Assembly: GCA_963753685.1 (NCBI GenBank) | Contig: CAVWDE010000020.1 | Span: 367,318-431,317 of the forward strand | Length of the DNA: 64,000 nucleotides | DNA from: DATAOG01 sp963753685 | GTDB lineage: Bacteria > Pseudomonadota > Alphaproteobacteria > Geminicoccales > Geminicoccaceae | Direction of reading: 5' to 3' | Shown here: positions 17,007 to 25,838 of the stretch, piece by piece | Layout: the number at the start of each line of letters is the position of its first letter | How positions within the stretch are numbered: position 1 is the stretch's first letter | Program-made: the position numbers and the translations under genes | Notes under the pieces: generated by a model | Told to the model about the DNA's origin: nothing | The model's database searches: none | What the model saw: the letters and a program-made list of their open reading frames with translations, nothing else

Positions 17007-18785
17007 CTACAGCGAGAACACGAACAGCATCGAGCCCGGCTGCATCTTCTCGAGGCCCTTGGTGCCATGGACGACCCACTGCGGCCAGGCGCCGCCGAAG
17101 CCGACCTCGATCGCGATGTACTGCTTGCCGTTGACGCTGTAGCTCACCGGCGGGGCGTTGACCCCGGCGCCGGTGTCGAAGTGCCACAGCTCCTTCAGGG
17201 TCTTGGCGTCGAGCGCCACGATCGTGCCCTCAGGCCGGCCGGTGAACACCAGTCCGCCCGCGGTCGTGAGGATGCCGCCCAGCATCGGGTACTCGGTGTC
17301 GTATTTGGCGACGATCTTGCCGGTCTTGGCGTCGATCGCGGTCACGCCGCCCGTGACCGGCACGTTCTGGCTCAGCCAGCCGCCCGTGAATAGCTCCCGG
17401 GGCTTGTAGGACTCGGGGGTCATCGGGGCGTTCTTCATCTGATTGCAGCTCTCGATGACCGGGATGTACCAGATGTCGAGCTGCGGGTTGTAGGCGGTCG
17501 GCGGCCAGTTCTTGCCGCCCATGCTCCCCGGACAGGCCTCGACGACCGGGCGCTCGCGGGTCGGCGCGTTGATGTAGGGCTGCACGCCCTTGCTCGGGTC
17601 GTACTCGACCGGCAGGCCGCTCCTCTTGTCGAGGCCCTTGGTCCAGGTCAGCTGCTTGACGAACTGGGTGCCCCAGACGAACTCGCCGTTGGTGCGGTCG
17701 ATCGCGTAGGCGAAGCCGTTGCGGTCGGCGTGCAGCGCGAGCTTGCGGTCCTTGCCGCCGACCTTGGTGTCGACCAGCACGTTCTCGGCGACGCTGTCGT
17801 AGTCGTAGGGGTCGTTGGGCGTGAACTGGTGGTACCACTTGAGCTCGCCGGTGTCGGCGTCGAGCGCGATCATGCTGTCGGTATAGAGGTTGGCGCCCGG
17901 CCGGTACTCGGCGTCCCAGTCGGGACCCGGGTTGCCGACCCCCCAGATGAGCAGGTTCTGGGCGGGATCGTAGGAGCCCGTGACCCAGGTCGAGCCGCCG
18001 CCGTGCTTCCAGGCGTCGTGATCGTCGGTCCAGGTCTCGTTGCCGGGCTCGCCCTTGGCCGGGATCGTGTGCCGGCGCCAGATCTCCTTGCCGGTGTTGA
18101 GATCGGTCGCGGCGAGCCAGCCGCGGATGCCGTATTCGGCGCCGGACACGCCCGTGATCGCCATGTCCTTGACCACGAGCGGCGCGACCGTGATGACCTC
18201 GGCGATGCCGGGATCGGCCACCTGACGCTGCCAGGCGACCTCGCCGGTTTCCTTCTCGGTCGCGATCAGGCGGCCGTCCAGGGTGTGCGAGATCACCTTG
18301 CCGTTCCACAAGGCGACGCCGCGGTTGTCGACGCCGCAGCAGGCGACCGCGCCCGCCCAGTCCTTGTCGGTGCCGGGGTCCATCTTCCAGACCAGCCTGC
18401 CCGGGCCGTTGCTGATGTCGAGCTTGTAGACCGAGCCCCAGCGGTCGGTGAGGTAGATCACGCCGTCCTCGACGATCGGCGTGCCCTCGAGGCCGCCGAG
18501 CGGCCAGGTGCCGCCCTCGAGGCCGCCGAGCGCCAAGGTCCAGGCGACTTTCAGGTCCTTGACGTTGCCGGCGTTGATCTGGTCGAGCCGGGAGAAGCGA
18601 TGGGCCGCGTAGTCGCCGTGATGGGTCAGCCAGTTCTGCGGCTCGGAGCCGGCGTTGAGCAGCCGATCCGATGTGGTCTCGCTGGCCGCGAACGCGGAGC
18701 CCGCGAGCGCGGTCGTCAGGAGGGCCGCGGCGCACAGGCCAACCAGCCACGCCGGCCGGTGGCCGGCATCGGTATAAAACCGCAT
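17007..18785 (-). CDS. PQQ-dependent alcohol dehydrogenase, lanthanide type (copy 2)
   Basis: The 592-residue periplasmic quinoprotein has a signal peptide to about residue 33 and an eight-bladed propeller with repeated W-docking motifs. It shows the adjacent disulfide cysteines 149-150 (ACCGVDNRG) of PQQ methanol/ethanol dehydrogenases. In FTPNDPYDYD the catalytic Asp (328) is followed two residues later by a second Asp (330), the signature of lanthanide-binding XoxF and PedH enzymes. The calcium enzymes lack the second Asp. There is no haem domain. It is a tandem paralogue of the gene at 18910. Confidence 0.9.
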   Translation of the reverse strand: MRFYTDAGHRPAWLVGLCAAALLTTALAGSAFAASETTSDRLLNAGSEPQNWLTHHGDYAAHRFSRLDQINAGNVKDLKVAWTLALGGLEGGTWPLGGLEGTPIVEDGVIYLTDRWGSVYKLDISNGPGRLVWKMDPGTDKDWAGAVACCGVDNRGVALWNGKVISHTLDGRLIATEKETGEVAWQRQVADPGIAEVITVAPLVVKDMAITGVSGAEYGIRGWLAATDLNTGKEIWRRHTIPAKGEPGNETWTDDHDAWKHGGGSTWVTGSYDPAQNLLIWGVGNPGPDWDAEYRPGANLYTDSMIALDADTGELKWYHQFTPNDPYDYDSVAENVLVDTKVGGKDRKLALHADRNGFAYAIDRTNGEFVWGTQFVKQLTWTKGLDKRSGLPVEYDPSKGVQPYINAPTRERPVVEACPGSMGGKNWPPTAYNPQLDIWYIPVIESCNQMKNAPMTPESYKPRELFTGGWLSQNVPVTGGVTAIDAKTGKIVAKYDTEYPMLGGILTTAGGLVFTGRPEGTIVALDAKTLKELWHFDTGAGVNAPPVSYSVNGKQYIAIEVGFGGAWPQWVVHGTKGLEKMQPGSMLFVFSL

Positions 18786-18850
18786 TTGGACGCCTCCCTC
18801 GGCGGACACGGGCCGCCACGGCCGGGATTCCTTTCGCTCAACAAAAGAAT

Positions 18851-18878
18851 GGGGGCGGGCCGTGGCTGGCCCGCCCCC
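18851..18878 (-). terminator. intrinsic terminator between the two PQQ dehydrogenase genes
   Basis: An 11-base perfect GC-rich stem with a six-base loop, followed on the minus strand by ATTCTTTTGTT. It lies just after the upstream dehydrogenase gene and before the ribosome site of the downstream copy. The second gene therefore probably has its own promoter or depends on readthrough. Confidence 0.65.
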
Positions 18879-18909
18879 TCGATCCCCAAGTCGCGCCGCC
18901 GCGCGGCGC

Positions 18910-20676
18910 TTACAGCGAGAACACGAACAGCATCGAGCCCGGCTGCATCTTCTCCAGGCCTTTGGTGCCGTCGACGAACCACTTCGGCCAGGCGCCGCCC
19001 AGGCCGACCTCGATCGCGATGTACTGCTTGCCGTTGACGCTGTAGCTGATCGGCGGGGCGTTGACGCCGGCGCCGGTGTCGAAGCTCCACAGCTCCTTGA
19101 GCGTCTTGGCGTCGAGGGCCACGATCGTGCCCTCGGGACGGCCGGTGAACACCACGCCGCCCGCGGTCGCCAGGATGCCGCCGAGCATCGGGTACTTGGT
19201 GTCGTACTTGCCGACGATCTTGCCGGTCTTGGCGTCGATGGCGGTGACGCTGCCGGTGATCGGCACGTTCTGGCGCGGGCCGCCGCCGGTGAAGAACTCG
19301 CGCGGCTTGTAGGAGTCCGGCGTCGTCTCCTTGTTGGTCATCTCGTTGCAGCTCTCGATGACCGGGATGTACCAGATGTCGAGCTGGGGATTGTAGGCGG
19401 TCGGCGGCCAGTTCTTGCCGCCCATGTTGCCCGGACAGGCGCTGCCGACCGGGTTCTCGCGGGTCGGCGCGTTGATGTAGGGCGCCACGCCCTTGCTCGG
19501 GTCGTACTCGATGGGCAGGCCGGTCACCTTGTCGAGGCCCTTGGTCCAGGTCAGCTGCTTGACGAACTGGGTGCCCCAGACGTACTTGCCGTTGGTCCGG
19601 TCGATCGCATAGCCGAAGCCGTTGCGGTCGGCGTGCAGGGCAAGCTTGCGCGGCTGGCCGTCGACCGCGGTGTCGACCAGGACGTTCTCGCCGACGCTGT
19701 CGTAGTCGTAGGGGTCGTTCGGCGTGAACTGGTGATACCACTTGATCGCGCCGGTGTCGGCGTCGACCGCGATCATGCTGTCGGTGTACAGGTTGGCGCC
19801 CGGCCGATACTCGGCGTCCCAGTCGGGACCCGGATTGCCGACGCCCCAGATCAGCAGGTTCTGGTCGGGGTCGTAGGAGCCGGTGACCCAGGTCGAGCCG
19901 CCGCCGTGCTTCCAGGCGTCGTGGTCGTCGGTCCAGGTGTCGTGACCCGGCTCGCCCGGACCCGGGATCGTGTGCCGGCGCCAGATCTCCTTGCCGGTGT
20001 TCAGGTCGGTCGCCGCGATCCAGCCGCGAATGCCGTACTCGGCGCCCGAGGTGCCGGTGATCGCCATGTCCTTGACCACCAGCGGCGCCACGGTGATCAC
20101 CTCGCCGATGCCCGGATCGGCGACCTGGCGCTCCCAGGCGACCTCGCCGGTCGCCTTGTCGGTCGCGAGCAGGCGGCCGTCGAGGGTGTGCGAGATGACC
20201 TTGTCCTTCCACAGCGCGACGCCGCGGTTGTCGACGCCGCAGCAGGCGACCGCGCCCGACCAGTCCTTGTCGGTGCCGGGGTCCATCTTCCACACCAGCT
20301 TGCCCGGGCCGTTGCTGATGTCGAGCTTGTAGACCGAGCCCCAGCCGTCGGTGGTGTACATGACGCCGTCTTCGACGATCGGCGTGCCCTCGAGGCCGCC
20401 GTGGGGCCAGATGCCGCCGCCCTCGACGCCGCCCATGGCATAGGTCCAGGCGACCTTCAGGTCCTTGACGTTGCCGGTGTTGATCTGGTCGAGCTTGGAG
20501 AACCGGTGGGCGGCGTAGTCGCCGTGATGGGTCAGCCAGTTCTGCGGCTCGTTGTCGGCATTGAGCAGCCGCTCCATCGTGGTCTGGCTGTCAGCGAGCG
20601 CCGGGGTCGCGATGGCGGCGGCGCACAGACCAAGCAGCCACGCCGGCCGCCAGCCGGCATTGGTACAGAACCTCAT
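18910..20676 (-). CDS. PQQ-dependent alcohol dehydrogenase, lanthanide type (copy 1)
   Basis: The 588-residue periplasmic quinoprotein is strongly similar along its length to the neighbour at 17007. It has a signal peptide ending near ALADS, the Cys145-Cys146 disulfide motif, and Asp324/Asp326 in PNDPYDYD, again the lanthanide arrangement. It should oxidise a primary alcohol in the periplasm and pass electrons to a cytochrome c. The start at 20676 follows GGGAGGTG. The two proteins differ mainly near their N-termini and in short surface stretches, so they may differ in substrate or regulation. Confidence 0.9.
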   Translation of the reverse strand: MRFCTNAGWRPAWLLGLCAAAIATPALADSQTTMERLLNADNEPQNWLTHHGDYAAHRFSKLDQINTGNVKDLKVAWTYAMGGVEGGGIWPHGGLEGTPIVEDGVMYTTDGWGSVYKLDISNGPGKLVWKMDPGTDKDWSGAVACCGVDNRGVALWKDKVISHTLDGRLLATDKATGEVAWERQVADPGIGEVITVAPLVVKDMAITGTSGAEYGIRGWIAATDLNTGKEIWRRHTIPGPGEPGHDTWTDDHDAWKHGGGSTWVTGSYDPDQNLLIWGVGNPGPDWDAEYRPGANLYTDSMIAVDADTGAIKWYHQFTPNDPYDYDSVGENVLVDTAVDGQPRKLALHADRNGFGYAIDRTNGKYVWGTQFVKQLTWTKGLDKVTGLPIEYDPSKGVAPYINAPTRENPVGSACPGNMGGKNWPPTAYNPQLDIWYIPVIESCNEMTNKETTPDSYKPREFFTGGGPRQNVPITGSVTAIDAKTGKIVGKYDTKYPMLGGILATAGGVVFTGRPEGTIVALDAKTLKELWSFDTGAGVNAPPISYSVNGKQYIAIEVGLGGAWPKWFVDGTKGLEKMQPGSMLFVFSL

Positions 20677-21012
20677 TTCAACACCTCCCTGGGGGCAGAA
20701 AATCAAGTTGTCTTTGTGGGCCTCAAGTAAGGGCCCACGGTTGCAGCCTGGCCAGGTTAGAGATTGATCGCGCTCGGGTCAAAGACAATCCAACCCAAAG
20801 GCGCCTCAATTGGCCACCGAACTGAACAACATTGGCCGGGCCGGGCTATCGGGACGGCGATCAAAGCCAGCGACGCGCGTCAGGCTGCGGCCCCAACTCG
20901 AGGACGGTTTGGCCTTAGGATAAATGGCCCTGGGGGTCGCTGGTCCTGGGGATCGCTGGCCCTGGGGATCGCTGGCCCTTGGGGATCGCTGGCCCTTGGG
21001 GATCGATGGCTT
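20677..21012. other. intergenic region upstream of the PQQ dehydrogenases
   Basis: 336 bases separate the dehydrogenase start from the end of an L,D-transpeptidase gene on the same strand. It should hold the dehydrogenase promoter on the minus strand, but no clear -35/-10 pair was identified. Its distal part is the short tandem repeat described separately. No coding sequence was seen. Confidence 0.5.
20925..21006. repeat. short tandem repeat, about five copies of 16-17 bp
   Basis: The unit reads TGGCCCTGGGGATCGC with small variations, including a 17-base version with an extra T. At least four clear units run head to tail, with weaker copies at both ends. It ends just past the stop of the L,D-transpeptidase gene at 21013, so in that gene's direction it forms the 3' untranslated region. 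Confidence 0.75.
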
Positions 21013-21570
21013 TCAGGGATAGATGATGATCGTGGTGCCGTCGTCGACTCGCGCCCAGAGCTCGTCCATCTCCTGGTTGGTGAGCGCGATGCAGCCGTCG
21101 GTCCAGTCGACGTAGGGGTGGCCGACGCGCTCGGCCGGCACGCCGTTGGGCAGGCCGTGGATCATGATCTCGCCGCCCGGCGACACGCCCCAGCGTTCGG
21201 CGCGCAGATCATCCCATTCGCGCGGATAGGAGACATGGAGGGAACGGTAGAAATTGCTGTTCGGGTTGCGCCAGTCCAGGGTATACACGCCTTCCGGTGT
21301 GCGTCCGTCGCCTTCCCGACGCTTGGGGCCGTCGGGATCGCGGCCGAGCGCGATCCGATAGGTCGCGACCACCCGACCCGCCTGGAGCAGCTCCAGGCTG
21401 CGGGCCGCCTTGTGCACGATCACGAGATCGACCTTGGCGGGCGTGAAGTGGGGAATCTGGGCGACCGCCGGCGCCCGTGGCGCCAGCGCGAGCAGGGCCG
21501 CGACCGCGACCGTGAGGGCGACCAAGGGTCGCAGGAGCGATCGAGAAAGAGTTCGCTGGCCTCGAGGCAT
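21013..21570 (-). CDS. L,D-transpeptidase (YkuD domain)
   Basis: A 185-residue exported protein with an N-terminal signal segment and a YkuD catalytic domain. The signature His is in MIHGLPN and the catalytic cysteine in DWTDGCIALTNQEM. Such enzymes make 3-3 crosslinks in peptidoglycan or attach proteins to it. It is divergent from a second L,D-transpeptidase at 21681 with about 110 bases between them, so the two probably share a regulatory region. Confidence 0.9.
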   Translation of the reverse strand: MPRGQRTLSRSLLRPLVALTVAVAALLALAPRAPAVAQIPHFTPAKVDLVIVHKAARSLELLQAGRVVATYRIALGRDPDGPKRREGDGRTPEGVYTLDWRNPNSNFYRSLHVSYPREWDDLRAERWGVSPGGEIMIHGLPNGVPAERVGHPYVDWTDGCIALTNQEMDELWARVDDGTTIIIYP

Positions 21571-21680
21571 GGCTCTTAGTTCAATCGAAACACCCGACCG
21601 TGTAAACCAATTCGTGCGGTATGTGGGTGCCCCTCGATGGCTGAATCTCCATGAACAGACCTAACGAAGAGTTGCCGCCC

Positions 21681-22584
21681 ATGCGCCGCCACGACGTCAT
21701 CGCGCTGTGTCTGGTCGGAGTTCTGGTTCTCGAGCGGCTGCAATCTTGGCGCCATGCTCGACCAGGACGGCAATCTGCGCGAGACCACCACCTATCGCGC
21801 CGCTTATCAGGATACCCTGCTCGACGTCGCCCGCAAGTTCGGTCTGGGCTACGTCGAGATGGTCGCCGCCAATCCGGGCACCGACCCGTGGCTGCCCGGC
21901 GAGGGCGCCAACCTCGTGCTGCCGACCGTGCATCTGATGCCCGACGCCAAGCCGGAGGGCATCGTCATCAATCTCGCCGACATGCGCCTCTACTACTTCG
22001 AGAAGCCGGACGCGCCGCCCCGGTCCTTCCCGATCGGGATCGGCCGCGATGGCCTGACCACCCCGGTCGGCACGACCGAGATCGTGCGCAAGACCAAGGA
22101 CCCGACCTGGCGCCCGACCGCGCGCATGCGCGCCGAGCATCCGGAACTGCCCGAGGCGGTGCCGCCGGGTCCCGACAACCCCATGGGCGACCGGGCCATG
22201 TACCTGGGCTGGCCGCAGTACGCGATCCACGGCACCAACAAGCCCTGGGGCGTGGGCCGCCGGGTCAGCAGCGGCTGCATCCGCATGTATCCCGAGGACG
22301 CCGAGGCGCTCTACGATCTGGTCCAGATCGGCACCAAGGTCACGGTGGTCGATCAGCCGATCAAGTTCGGCTGGATCGATGGCGAGCTGTTCATGGAGGC
22401 GCACCCGACCCAGACCCAGAGCGACGAGCTCGAGGCGTTGGGCCGCTTCGATCCGGTCCTGCCGAGCAGCGTCGTCGATCAGGTGCTGGCGGCTGCCGGC
22501 ACCAAGGCGGCGCAGCTCGACTGGAGCCGGATCCGCCAGGCCGCCATCGAGCGGCGCGGCTACCCGGTGCGCGTGACCCGCTGA
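21681..22584 (+). CDS. L,D-transpeptidase with LysM-like N-terminus, probable lipoprotein, one-base frame break
   Basis: The main frame contains a LysM-like segment (YQDTLLDVARKFGLGYVEMVAANPG) and a YkuD domain with AIHGTNKPWG and the catalytic SSGCIRMYPEDA. The ATG at 21681 encodes MRRHDVIALCLVGVLVL in another frame. Removing G at 21732 joins it directly to SGCNLGAMLDQ, which makes a textbook lipobox (LSGC) and a 300-residue lipoprotein. If the break is real, translation could begin only at the internal ATG 21754, giving an unexported protein. Confidence 0.85.
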
Positions 22585-22590
22585 GCCACG

Positions 22591-22618
22591 GGGTGTCCCG
22601 CAATAGCACGGGACACCC
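22591..22618 (+). terminator. hairpin after the L,D-transpeptidase gene
   Basis: Arms GGGTGTCCCG and CGGGACACCC flank an eight-base loop, seven bases after the stop codon. No T-run follows, so it may act with Rho or only protect the 3' end. Confidence 0.45.
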
Positions 22619-22708
22619 TCGCAGCTCCGGACGCAGCAGCCGCTCCAGGCCACCGCCGCGGTCGGTCCGATTCCGTCGGGCCGACCACCAGGCACTCGTC
22701 GCCCGCGC

Positions 22709-22981
22709 CTACTTGCGCAGGGACTGCTGCATCATGCGGTCCTGGCGCTCCATCGCCATCTTCGCGTTCGATGCCGCGTCAGTGGCCTCGGCGGCGGAAG
22801 CGGCGGCGCGGTCGGCGGCCTGGGACGCGCGATCGGCAGCAGCCTGCGCATTGGCGGCATCGGTCTTGGCCTGCTGCAGCGCCGCCTTGTCCGAATCGCC
22901 CAATTCCGCGCAGGCCGACATCATGACCGCCATGCCGACGACCATGGCGCCGACGCGAAGTCCCCGTGCAAGCATACTCAT
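22709..22981 (-). CDS. Ala-rich coiled-coil lipoprotein ending in Arg-Lys (Lpp-like)
   Basis: A 90-residue lipoprotein with lipobox MMSAC (Cys24). The 67-residue mature part is a continuous Ala/Asp/Gln-rich helix with heptad-like alanine spacing, an alanine zipper as in Lpp/OprI proteins. The chain ends SLRK, so the C-terminal residue is lysine, as in Braun lipoprotein, where that lysine is linked to peptidoglycan by an L,D-transpeptidase. One such enzyme gene ends 125 bases away. Alanine at +2 after Cys favours the outer membrane. Confidence 0.8.
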   Translation of the reverse strand: MSMLARGLRVGAMVVGMAVMMSACAELGDSDKAALQQAKTDAANAQAAADRASQAADRAAASAAEATDAASNAKMAMERQDRMMQQSLRK

Positions 22982-23140
22982 CTAACCCTCTTTCTGATCA
23001 TCATCGGTTGAGCCCGCCCATGTTAGGCAACAGCAATGGTAAAGGAAATGACAATCTGACCGGATTCTCCTTCCGGTTGCCGGGCCGGCCGCCGACGTCC
23101 GGCGGCCACGCGCCGCCGCCGGTCCGCGCCAGACGGCCGC

Positions 23141-23701
23141 TCACCACATACGCACCGGCCCGGTGTCGACGTGGACGAAGTCGGATTCCGGATAATAGCC
23201 GACCCCGCCCAGCCCGAGCACGATCGCGGCGTCGCGCAGCTCCTCGAGCCGGCGCCCGGGCATGCGGATGTCGATCGCCATGCCGCGCATGTGGAAGCTG
23301 GTCTTCGAAACCCGCTTGCTGCGCGCCGCGAGCATCGCGTTGGTGGCCGGGCAGCGATAGCCGGAGATCACGTTGATCGGGTCGTTGTAGGCCATCAGCA
23401 GCCTGAGCTGCTCCAAAAGATCGAGCAACCGGGGGTCGATCGCATACACGTCGCCGGTGCGAAAGTCGCGCAGCGTATAGTCGATCTCGCGCAGGCTGTC
23501 GGTGACGTAGCAGCCGTTCTCCCAGTACACCGCCGTGAGCTTCTCGCCGGTGTGGATGTTGTTGAAGCTGAGTTTGCGCACCGCCGCCTGCGCGGCCGCC
23601 GGGCGGATCCAGCGGAGGACCAGCCCGCAGCCCGCGGCAACCGACAGACCGAGCATGTGGCGGCGAGCAAAAGACGCGGATTGCGTGCGACCTGTAGGCA
23701 C
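23141..23701 (-). CDS. DUF882/YcbK-like peptidase, exported
   Basis: A 186-residue protein of the DUF882 family, related to M15 zinc carboxypeptidases that act on peptidoglycan. It shows a twin-Arg-like signal (FARRHMLGLSVAAG), then ISGYRCPATNAML, SFHMRGMAIDIRMPG (metal His and Asp) and a final FVHVDTGPVRMW (third ligand His). The order matches the family. The cell-wall context around it (two L,D-transpeptidases and a peptidoglycan-linkable lipoprotein) supports a role in wall remodelling. Confidence 0.85.
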   Translation of the reverse strand: MPTGRTQSASFARRHMLGLSVAAGCGLVLRWIRPAAAQAAVRKLSFNNIHTGEKLTAVYWENGCYVTDSLREIDYTLRDFRTGDVYAIDPRLLDLLEQLRLLMAYNDPINVISGYRCPATNAMLAARSKRVSKTSFHMRGMAIDIRMPGRRLEELRDAAIVLGLGGVGYYPESDFVHVDTGPVRMW

Positions 23702-24015
23702 CCCCTGCTACTCCCTCGAGGTTTTTTTGTTTGCCAGCGCCGCGCCATCGCCAGGACCCGCGAGCGCGCGACGAACGCCGCCTCCATCCTGCCACAGGGG
23801 GCGCGCGGGCGGAATATCAAACCATCGGCACGACGCCCCGGGAGCGGCGCCGCGCCCGCCCGCGGCCGGCGCGACGCGCCACTTTCCCGGCATTCTCGAG
23901 TGTGATACCTGTTGAATGCCGGCCCGGACGCTGCACCCTCGACGTGCCGCCCCGGTCACGGGTGATCAATGCCGGCGGCAAGCGGGGTAACGACACTCCT
24001 CAAACGGAGGCGACC
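23702..24015. other. intergenic region between divergent DUF882 and permease genes
   Basis: 314 bases holding the 5' regions of both divergent genes. A run of seven T occurs near 23720. The permease ribosome site CGGAGG is at the right end. I could not assign a promoter, operator or riboswitch with confidence. Confidence 0.4.
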
Positions 24016-25530
24016 ATGGCCAGTCAGGAGCAGCAGGGCGGCGTCCGCTACGTCGAGGTCACCGCCGACTATTTCGAGAAGCGCGGCCTGCGCCGCTACG
24101 CCGGCGTCTGGTCGCTGTGGGCGCTCGGCGTCGGCGCGGTCATCTCGGGCGACTTCTTCGGCTGGAATTTCGGCCTGACCTCGGGCGGCTTCGGCGGCCT
24201 CTTGATCGCGACCCTGATCATCACGGTCATGTATCTGGGCTTGTGCTACTCGATCGCCGAGATGTCGCCGGCCCTGCCGCACACCGGCGGCGCCTACTCC
24301 TTCGGCCGCTCGGCGATGGGCCCCTGGGGCGGCTTTCTGACCGGCCTCGGCGAGAACATCGAATACGTGCTGACCCCGGCGGTGATCGTGGTCGGCGTCG
24401 GCGGCTATCTGGGCGCGATCTTCGGCACCCCGGATTCGTTCGCGCCGGTCTGGTGGGCGCTCTCCTACGTGATCTTCGTCGGCCTCAACATCTGGGGGGT
24501 CGAGGCCTCGTTCCGGTTCACGATCCTGATCACGTTCCTGGCGCTGGCGATCCTCCTGGTCTTCTTCATCGGTGCCCTGCCATACTTCGACCTGTCGAAA
24601 TGGGCGCTCAACATCGGGCTCGACGCGCAGGGCGCGGCGGTCGCGCTGCCCGACGGTGGCGGCCCGTGGCTGCCCAAGGGCTGGTTCGGGGTCGCCGCCG
24701 CTTTGCCGTTCGCGATCTGGTTCTACCTCGCGATCGAGGAGCTGCCGCTCGCCGCCGAGGAAGCCCATGCGCCCCAGCGCGACATGCCCAAGGGCATCCT
24801 TTTCGGCATCCTGACTCTGATCATCGCGGCCTTCCTGACCCTGTTCCTCAACTCCGGCATCGCGCCCGGCGCGTTCGAGGTCGGCAACTCCACGGAACCC
24901 CTGTTCCTCGGCTTCAAGACCATCTTCGGCGACGGCATCGGCAGCAAGGTCCTCGCGCTGATCGCGGTCGCCGGCCTGATCGCGAGCTTCCACACCATCA
25001 TCTACGCCTATGGCCGCAACATCTACTCGCTGTCGCGCGCGGGCTATCTGCCGCACTGGCTCTCGATCACCCACGGCGAGCGCAAGACCCCGCACGTGGC
25101 CCTGATCGTCGGCGCCGTGATCGGCTTCGTGGTCGCCTGCCTGATCCAGTATTCCGGTGCTTTGTTCGGGCCGGTGCCGGTCGGCGCGGTGCTGCTCAAC
25201 ATGGCGGTGTTCGGGGCGGTGATCTCCTACGCCATGCAGATGCTGTCCTTCATCCTCCTGCGCCAGAACCTGCCCAACATCGCGCGCCCCTACGTCAGCA
25301 CGATGGGCGTGCCGGGCGCCTGGGCGGCGCTGATCATCGCGCTGTTCACGCTCGTGTTCCTGTTCCTCAACACCGACTACCGGGTGGGCGTGTTCGGCTG
25401 CGCGATCTGGTACGGCCTCGCGGTCATCTACTTCGCGCTCTACGCCCGCAAATACATGGTCCGCTCCCCCGAGGAGGAGTTCGCGCTGGCGGAGCTGCGC
25501 AAGGAGGCCGAACGCCGCCGCGGCCGCTGA
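24016..25530 (+). CDS. APC-family amino acid/ethanolamine permease
   Basis: A 504-residue inner-membrane transporter with about twelve hydrophobic spans and the APC signature near the N-terminus (LWALGVGAVISGDFFGWNFGL). The long loop between spans 6 and 7, FYLAIEELPLAAEEAHAPQRDMPKG, is typical of the ethanolamine permease group (Eat/EutP). It starts at ATG 24016 after CGGAGG. A glutamine synthetase homologue and an SDR lie downstream, as expected for uptake and gamma-glutamylation of an amine such as ethanolamine or a polyamine. Confidence 0.85.
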   Translation: MASQEQQGGVRYVEVTADYFEKRGLRRYAGVWSLWALGVGAVISGDFFGWNFGLTSGGFGGLLIATLIITVMYLGLCYSIAEMSPALPHTGGAYSFGRSAMGPWGGFLTGLGENIEYVLTPAVIVVGVGGYLGAIFGTPDSFAPVWWALSYVIFVGLNIWGVEASFRFTILITFLALAILLVFFIGALPYFDLSKWALNIGLDAQGAAVALPDGGGPWLPKGWFGVAAALPFAIWFYLAIEELPLAAEEAHAPQRDMPKGILFGILTLIIAAFLTLFLNSGIAPGAFEVGNSTEPLFLGFKTIFGDGIGSKVLALIAVAGLIASFHTIIYAYGRNIYSLSRAGYLPHWLSITHGERKTPHVALIVGAVIGFVVACLIQYSGALFGPVPVGAVLLNMAVFGAVISYAMQMLSFILLRQNLPNIARPYVSTMGVPGAWAALIIALFTLVFLFLNTDYRVGVFGCAIWYGLAVIYFALYARKYMVRSPEEEFALAELRKEAERRRGR

Positions 25531-25559
25531 GCCGCCGCCTGACCCGGCGGAGTAGCGAC

Positions 25560-25838
25560 TTACCCCCGGCGGGGAGGAAGAAGCGAACCCGGCGTCCGCG
25601 GCCTCGCGTCACCGGCGGTGGCCTCGGCGTCCGCCCTACCTCGCTTCGCCGCGAAGTAGGCCTTGGTCGCCCCGATCTCCTCGAAGGCGAGGTCGAGGGC
25701 CGCATTCGCCCTTTTCATGGTCCGGAGGGCCATGTCGGCCAGCCGCTCCAACACCGCCACCTGCTCGACCGAGAGCGACAGCGTCACCGGTGAGCGCGCG
25801 GACTTATCACCATCAGTCTGGGGCATTCTGGAATCCAT
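25560..25838 (-). CDS. small hypothetical protein (92 residues)
   Basis: The core (PVTLSLSVEQVAVLERLADMALRT onward) looks like two amphipathic helices and has the codon use of a coding sequence. The C-terminus is basic and low-complexity. No family was recognised. It is convergent with the permease gene and interrupts the expected permease-synthetase order. Confidence 0.45.
   Translation of the reverse strand: MDSRMPQTDGDKSARSPVTLSLSVEQVAVLERLADMALRTMKRANAALDLAFEEIGATKAYFAAKRGRADAEATAGDARPRTPGSLLPPRRG

Noticed and set aside
20925..21006. CRISPR array
   Set aside because: Units are 16-17 bases, contiguous and without spacers; no cas genes are present.
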